Assembly (NCBI RefSeq): GCF_021390395.1
Contig: NZ_JAJUWT010000020.1
Coordinates: forward strand, 145,644 to 209,643
Reading direction: 5' to 3'
Length of the DNA stretch: 64,000 bases
Origin: Saccharothrix sp. S26
GTDB taxonomy: Bacteria > Actinomycetota > Actinomycetes > Mycobacteriales > Pseudonocardiaceae
Shown here piece after piece: positions 59,563-64,000 of this stretch (positions are counted from its first letter, which is position 1; each line of letters begins with the position of its first letter). Position numbers and translations under genes: made by a program. Below the pieces are notes generated by a model. It worked only from the letters and a program-made list of their open reading frames with translations, did not search any database and was not told the DNA's origin.

Positions 59563-60153
59563 ATGGTGATCGTGGTTGAGCCGTTGGTCGTCCTCATCGT
59601 GGCATGTGAGATCGGGTTCTGGGTCGTGCTGGGCGCGGGGCTGCTGGCCCGGTACGTGCTGCGCAAGCCCCGGCTGGGCGCGGTGCTGCTGGTCTGCACC
59701 CCGGTGGTGGACGTGGTGCTGCTCGTCGCGACCGTGTTCGACCTGAGGTCCGGTGGCGAGGCGACGAGCGTGCACGGCCTGGCCGCCATCTACCTGGGGG
59801 TGAGCGTGGCGTTCGGGCACGGCATGCTGCGGTGGGCCGACCAGCGGGTCGCGCACCGGTTCGCCGGCGGGCCGCCGCCCGTGAAGCCGCCGAAGCACGG
59901 GATGGCCAAGGTCCGCTACGAGTGGCGCGAGTGGGGCAAGTTCGCCGTCGCGTGGGCGATCGCGTGCTCGGTGATGCTGCTGCTGATGTACGTCGTGGGC
60001 ACCCCGGAGCGCACGCAGGCGCTGTGGGGGCAGATGGCGACCATGACGCTCGTCGGCGGGATCTGGCTGGTGGGCTGGCCGGTGTACCACACCGTCGCGG
60101 AACTGGCGAAGGGCGGCCGGACCAGGGAGAAGGTCGGCGACCGCGGTGAGTGA
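59563..60153 (+). CDS. Membrane protein of unknown function
   Basis: A 196-residue protein with five predicted membrane segments (about 8-30, 40-58, 70-88, 128-146 and 155-175) and a positively charged cytoplasmic loop (about 95-125, with KPPKHGMAKVRYEWREWGK). The sequence resembles uncharacterised actinobacterial and Bacillus membrane proteins encoded near two-component genes. ATG 59563 has GGGGAGC upstream. It is divergent from the kinase gene and could be a target of that system. Confidence 0.72.
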   Translation: MVIVVEPLVVLIVACEIGFWVVLGAGLLARYVLRKPRLGAVLLVCTPVVDVVLLVATVFDLRSGGEATSVHGLAAIYLGVSVAFGHGMLRWADQRVAHRFAGGPPPVKPPKHGMAKVRYEWREWGKFAVAWAIACSVMLLLMYVVGTPERTQALWGQMATMTLVGGIWLVGWPVYHTVAELAKGGRTREKVGDRGE

Positions 60154-60240
60154 GCGCGGGTGGGCCGCTACGGGCCGTATGCGGGCTCCGTGGGACCATC
60201 GTGCGCTGTCGACACGCGTTTAAGCAGGAGGTTCGCCGCG

Positions 60241-61068
60241 GTGAGCACCGCCAGTGGTCCGTTCCAGCCCGGAGACCGGGTGCAGTTGACCGACCCGAAG
60301 GGACGGCACTACACGATCGTGCTCGAACCGGGCAAGGAGTACCACACCCACCGCGGCGCGCTGCCGCACGACAAGCTGATCGGGCAGCCCGAGGGGTCCG
60401 TGGTCGTCTCCGTGGGCGGCACGTCGTTCCTGGCGCTGCGGCCCCTGCTGTCGGACTACGTGCTGTCGATGCCGCGCGGCGCCCAGGTGATCTACCCCAA
60501 GGACGCCGCCCAGATCGTCATGTACGGCGACGTGTTCCCCGGCGCGCGGGTGCTGGAGGCGGGCGCCGGTTCCGGCGCGCTGACCTGCTCGTTGCTGCGC
60601 GCGGTCGGCGAGAAGGGCAGCGTGACGTCGTACGAGGTCCGCCAGGACCACGCCGACCACGCCATCCGCAACGTCGAGCAGTTCTTCGGCGAGCGGCCGG
60701 GCAACTGGTCGCTGACCGTGGGCGACGTGGCCGGGCACGAGGGCGAGGTCGACCGGGTCGTGCTGGACATGCTCGCGCCGTGGGACGTGCTGCCCGCGGT
60801 GTCGCGCAGCCTCATCCCCGGCGGGGTGCTGGTGGTGTACGTGGCGACCACGACGCAGCTGTCGAAGGTCACCGAGGCGATCCGGGAGCAGCAGCACTGG
60901 ACCGAGCCGCACGCGTGGGAGACCCTCGTGCGGCCGTGGCACGTGGTGGGCCTGGCCGTGCGGCCGGAGCACCGGATGATCGGGCACACGGCCTTCCTGC
61001 TGACCACCCGCAGGCTCGCCGACGGCGTCACCCCGCCCCGGCCCCAGCGACGCCCGTCCAAGGGCTGA
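60241..61068 (+). CDS. trmI: tRNA (adenine-58-N1) methyltransferase TrmI
   Basis: Methylates adenine 58 in the T loop of tRNAs using S-adenosylmethionine. GTG 60241 has a strong AGGAGG at 60226-60231 and gives 275 residues, near the mycobacterial length. An N-terminal beta domain (about 10-75) precedes the Rossmann methyltransferase domain with motif I VLEAGAGSGALTCSL and the DMLAPWDVLPAV active-site region. TrmI upstream of the proteasome genes is a conserved actinobacterial arrangement, as in M. tuberculosis Rv2118c. Confidence 0.95.
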   Translation: MSTASGPFQPGDRVQLTDPKGRHYTIVLEPGKEYHTHRGALPHDKLIGQPEGSVVVSVGGTSFLALRPLLSDYVLSMPRGAQVIYPKDAAQIVMYGDVFPGARVLEAGAGSGALTCSLLRAVGEKGSVTSYEVRQDHADHAIRNVEQFFGERPGNWSLTVGDVAGHEGEVDRVVLDMLAPWDVLPAVSRSLIPGGVLVVYVATTTQLSKVTEAIREQQHWTEPHAWETLVRPWHVVGLAVRPEHRMIGHTAFLLTTRRLADGVTPPRPQRRPSKG

Positions 61069-61077
61069 CCAGCGAGA

Positions 61078-61106
61078 ACGGCCCCGCACACGAGGTGCGG
61101 GGCCGT
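61078..61106. terminator. Bidirectional terminator after trmI
   Basis: A 12-bp perfect stem (ACGGCCCCGCAC at 61078-61089 with 61095-61106) lies between convergent trmI and the next gene. Confidence 0.8.
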
Positions 61107-61123
61107 GTCGGCGCGATGGTCGA

Positions 61124-61921
61124 TCAGGCGTTCGGGCAGGCCACCCAGCCGTCGTCGGTCTTCTTGAACGGCAGCGTGTCGGTGTCGTCCTTGACGTACT
61201 CCTTCATGCTGTCGGGCACGCCGCTGAACTTCACCGAGACGGTGGCCGTGGCCTCCGTGTCGCTCTTCTCCTCGACCTTGTCGACGGTCAGGTTGACCTT
61301 GATGTTCTTGGCCGCCTCCTGGGCCTCCTCGACCTGCTTCTTGAACTCCGGCGGCAGGTCCTCGAGCTGCTTCTCCAGCTCGGCGGCGAAGGCCCCCGGA
61401 TCGGTCGCCTTCTTGATGTCGTCGATCGTGCCGTGCTTCTCGCTGCAGGTCAGCGTCTTGAGCTTGTCGAAGTCGCGGGCGTTGACCGCGGCGACGTAGC
61501 TGTCGGCGGCGTCCTTGGCGGTGCCGTTGGCGCCACTGTTCAGGTTGAGCACGAGCACGACCACGACGGCGATCACGGCCAGGGCGCCGACGCCACCCAG
61601 GATCCAGGGCAGGGGGCTCTTCTTCGGGGGCCGGCCGTAGGGGTCGCCGAAACCACCCGGTTGGCCGTAACCGGGCTGGTTGAACTGGCCGGGCTGGCCG
61701 TAGGGCTGCTGGCCGGGGCCGGGCTGCTGCGGCTGCCCGTAGCCACCGGGTGGCGTGCCGTAGCCGGGCTGCTGCCCACCCTGTGGGAAACCCTGAGGTG
61801 GCGGCGGGTACCCGCCGGGCTGCTGGCCGTATCCCGGCTGCTGGCCGAATTGGCCTGGTTGCTGGCCAAATTGACCCGGCTGCTGACCGTAGGGACCCGG
61901 CTGCTGCGGCGGGACGGACAT
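61124..61921 (-). CDS. Membrane-anchored protein with Pro/Gly/Gln-rich N-terminus
   Basis: A 265-residue protein. A disordered cytoplasmic region (1-105) of QQPG, YGQP and FGQQPG repeats is followed by one membrane segment (about 107-128) and an external domain (about 135-265) of NTF2/DUF4878-like appearance (KDAADSYVAAVNARDFDKLKTLTC). The two cysteines (in TLTCSE and ACPN) could form a disulphide. Similar tailed proteins are abundant in actinobacterial envelopes. ATG 61921 is preferred to GTG 61924 because of ribosome-site spacing. Its function is unknown. Confidence 0.78.
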   Translation of the reverse strand: MSVPPQQPGPYGQQPGQFGQQPGQFGQQPGYGQQPGGYPPPPQGFPQGGQQPGYGTPPGGYGQPQQPGPGQQPYGQPGQFNQPGYGQPGGFGDPYGRPPKKSPLPWILGGVGALAVIAVVVVLVLNLNSGANGTAKDAADSYVAAVNARDFDKLKTLTCSEKHGTIDDIKKATDPGAFAAELEKQLEDLPPEFKKQVEEAQEAAKNIKVNLTVDKVEEKSDTEATATVSVKFSGVPDSMKEYVKDDTDTLPFKKTDDGWVACPNA

Positions 61922-62161
61922 CACGTTCTCCTAGAACTTTCCGCTGGTGGCAGTGGACACTGCCCGGACTGCGCGCGTGGGACTCGTTATGGGACGCACG
62001 GTAGCGGGTAGGAGGTTCCGGCAGACACCGGTATGGAGCAGTTGATCCGGCCGAGCGGGCGGTTTGTGTCATCACACGACGCCCGGGAACCCGCTGGGTG
62101 GCGGCTTTTGTCGGTGATCGCCGGTACCGTTGTCGTACGAACACGGGAGGAGGGTGCCGAC

Positions 62162-63961
62162 ATGCAGCACGGTCATCCCGGCAGCCAGCCCGATGAGGGT
62201 GGCGAGCTGAACAAGGGCAACAACTCTGGTGAGCTGACAGCGCAGATCAGGTTCCTGGAGGACGAGATCGCGTTGCTGCGCCGCAAGTTGACGGAATCCC
62301 CACGACACGTCCGCCTGCTGGAGCAGCGGTTGGCGGAGGCGACGGAGCGCGTCAGCCAACTGACCGAGCGCAACACGAAGCTCATCGACACCCTTCGAGA
62401 AGCGCGGAGCCAGCTGCTCGCGCTGCGCGAGGAAGTGGACCGCCTCGCCCAGCCGCCCAGCGGTTACGGCGTGTTCCTGGCCAGGTTCGACGACGGCACG
62501 GTGGACGTGTTCACCTCCGGCCGCCGGATGCGGGTCTCGGTTTCGCCGGCGGTGGAGACGTCGTCGCTGGTCCTGGGCCAGTCGGTGCGCCTGAACGAGG
62601 CGTTGACCGTGGTCGAGGGCGGCGACTTCGAGCGCACCGGCGAGGTCTGCACGCTGCGTGAGGTGCTGGCCTCGGAGACCGCCGACAGCTCGATCGGCCG
62701 TGCCCTGGTCGTGGGGCACGCCGACGAGGAGCGGGTCGTCTGGCTGGCGCAGCCGCTGATGGACGCGCCGCTGAAGGCGGGCGACTCCCTGCTGGTCGAC
62801 TCGAAGGCGGGCTTCGCCTACGAGCGCGTGCCGAAGGCCGAGGTCGAGGACCTGGTGCTGGAGGAGGTGCCCGACGTCCGGTACGAGGACATCGGCGGCC
62901 TCTACCGCCAGATCGAGCAGATCCGCGACGCCGTGGAGCTGCCGTTCCTGCACGCCGACCTGTTCCGCGAGTACAAGCTGCGCCCGCCCAAGGGCGTGCT
63001 GCTGTACGGCCCTCCCGGCTGCGGGAAGACGCTCATCGCGAAAGCGGTGGCGAACTCCCTGGCCAAGCAGGTCCACGCCGCCCGCGGCGAGGACCACCGC
63101 GAGGCCAAGAGCTACTTCCTCAACATCAAGGGCCCCGAGCTGCTCAACAAGTTCGTGGGCGAGACCGAGCGGCACATCCGGCTGATCTTCCAGCGGGCCC
63201 GTGAGAAGGCCTCCGAGGGCACCCCGGTGATCGTGTTCTTCGACGAGATGGACTCGATCTTCCGCACCCGCGGCAGCGGCGTGTCGTCCGACGTCGAGAC
63301 CACGATCGTGCCCCAGCTCCTCAGCGAGATCGACGGCGTCGAGGGCCTGGAGAACGTGATCGTGATCGGCGCCTCCAACCGCGAGGACATGATCGACCCG
63401 GCGATCCTGCGGCCCGGCCGGCTCGACGTGAAGATCAAGATCGAGCGCCCGGACGCCGAGGGCGCGAAGGACATCTTCAACAAGTACCTGACGCCCGACC
63501 TGCCGATCCACGCCGACGACCTGGCCGAGTTCGGCGGCGACCCGGTGGCCTGCATCGACGGCATGGTGCAGCACACCGTCGAGCGGATGTACGAGGAGTC
63601 CGAGGAGAACCGCTTCCTGGAGGTCACCTACGCCAACGGTGACAAGGAGGTCCTGTACTTCCGGGACTTCAACTCCGGCGCGATGATCCAGAACATCGTC
63701 GACCGCGCGAAGAAGGCGGCCATCAAGAGCCTGCTGGACACCAAGCAGCCGGGCTTGTCGGTGCGCCACCTGCTGGACGCGATCGTGGACGAGTTCGCCG
63801 AGAACGAGGACCTGCCCAACACGACCAACCCGGACGACTGGGCCAGGATCTCGGGCAAGAAGGGCGAGCGGATCGTGTACATCCGCACGCTCGTGACCGG
63901 CAAGAACCAGGAGTCGGGTCGGGCGATCGACACGGCCACGAACACCGGTCAGTACCTGTAG
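62162..63961 (+). CDS. mpa: Proteasome-associated AAA+ ATPase (Mpa/ARC)
   Basis: Unfolds pupylated proteins and feeds them to the 20S proteasome. The 599 residues comprise an N-terminal coiled coil that binds Pup (about 25-95), tandem OB domains (about 97-245) and an AAA domain with Walker A GPPGCGKT (about 283-290) and Walker B VIVFFDEMDS. The final GQYL presents the penultimate Tyr that docks into the proteasome core. ATG 62162 has GGGAGGAGGG upstream. The pup, prcBA and dop genes expected next would lie beyond the window edge. Confidence 0.97.
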   Translation: MQHGHPGSQPDEGGELNKGNNSGELTAQIRFLEDEIALLRRKLTESPRHVRLLEQRLAEATERVSQLTERNTKLIDTLREARSQLLALREEVDRLAQPPSGYGVFLARFDDGTVDVFTSGRRMRVSVSPAVETSSLVLGQSVRLNEALTVVEGGDFERTGEVCTLREVLASETADSSIGRALVVGHADEERVVWLAQPLMDAPLKAGDSLLVDSKAGFAYERVPKAEVEDLVLEEVPDVRYEDIGGLYRQIEQIRDAVELPFLHADLFREYKLRPPKGVLLYGPPGCGKTLIAKAVANSLAKQVHAARGEDHREAKSYFLNIKGPELLNKFVGETERHIRLIFQRAREKASEGTPVIVFFDEMDSIFRTRGSGVSSDVETTIVPQLLSEIDGVEGLENVIVIGASNREDMIDPAILRPGRLDVKIKIERPDAEGAKDIFNKYLTPDLPIHADDLAEFGGDPVACIDGMVQHTVERMYEESEENRFLEVTYANGDKEVLYFRDFNSGAMIQNIVDRAKKAAIKSLLDTKQPGLSVRHLLDAIVDEFAENEDLPNTTNPDDWARISGKKGERIVYIRTLVTGKNQESGRAIDTATNTGQYL

Positions 63962-64000
63962 GACCGCACTGCCCTCCGTCAACCCGCCTGGACAGCCCGC

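Noticed and set aside
62072..63982. A 636-codon minus-strand frame across mpa
   Set aside because: It mirrors the mpa codons, has no recognisable domain, and mpa is unambiguous.

Overview
The window is GC-rich actinobacterial DNA. A mabA (fabG1)-inhA-hemH cluster, mycothiol ligase mshC, a metH/PAC2 divergent pair, hisE, and an Mpa/ARC proteasome ATPase with trmI and a RecB-type nuclease nearby all point to Actinobacteria close to the mycobacterial/pseudonocardial lineage. Several secreted cellulases carrying CBM2/CBM3 modules and the gene content suggest Pseudonocardiaceae (Saccharothrix/Actinosynnema/Lentzea type). That placement is inference from gene content only. No tRNA, rRNA, CRISPR array, prophage or intact insertion sequence was seen.

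Region 1 (1-15185) is for plant polysaccharide use. It opens with a 5'-truncated GH9-CBM3-Fn3-Fn3-CBM3 endoglucanase and a CBM2-Ig-GH48 cellobiohydrolase, each closed by a strong terminator. A sugar-uptake locus follows: GH3 glycosidase and a LacI-type repressor, then an internally deleted GH31 remnant, a binding lipoprotein, two LplB/LplC-like permeases and a GH42 beta-galactosidase in overlapping genes. Three sites of the form TCGAA-N4-TTCGA (5456, 5587, 9222) flank the two transcription units and are probably the operators of this repressor. A CBM2-GH6 exocellulase at 23082 has two perfect CebR-type boxes and three other perfect 14-bp palindromes in front of it.

Region 2 (15252-25862) holds cutA, a fused FAD/Fe-S hydroxyacid dehydrogenase, fabG1-inhA-hemH, a YcxB-like membrane protein, an unknown conserved protein, the GH6 gene and an APH-like kinase. 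Region 3 (26087-42590) holds a MoxR-like AAA+/VWA pair, cytochrome oxidase subunit I, a slipin, mshC, a secreted subtilisin, an ABC exporter with divergent regulator, an ArsR-like regulator with an MFS pump, a second MFS pump, and a PAC2 protein.

Region 4 (42641-64000) holds metH, a HAD phosphatase, cbtBA under a cobalamin riboswitch, an FhuF-like Fe-S protein, a LysE exporter with a repeat-derived insertion, acetyltransferases, hisE, a RecB-like nuclease operon, a FAD monooxygenase/TetR pair, a site-2 protease, a two-component system, trmI and mpa.

Two features recur. Many genes lack a Shine-Dalgarno sequence and have a TANNNT -10 box 6-8 nt before the start codon, so they are predicted to be leaderless. 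Short repeats also recur: a 48-bp element occurs both between genes (25954) and in frame inside the LysE gene (49124), and a long palindrome lies between inhA and hemH.
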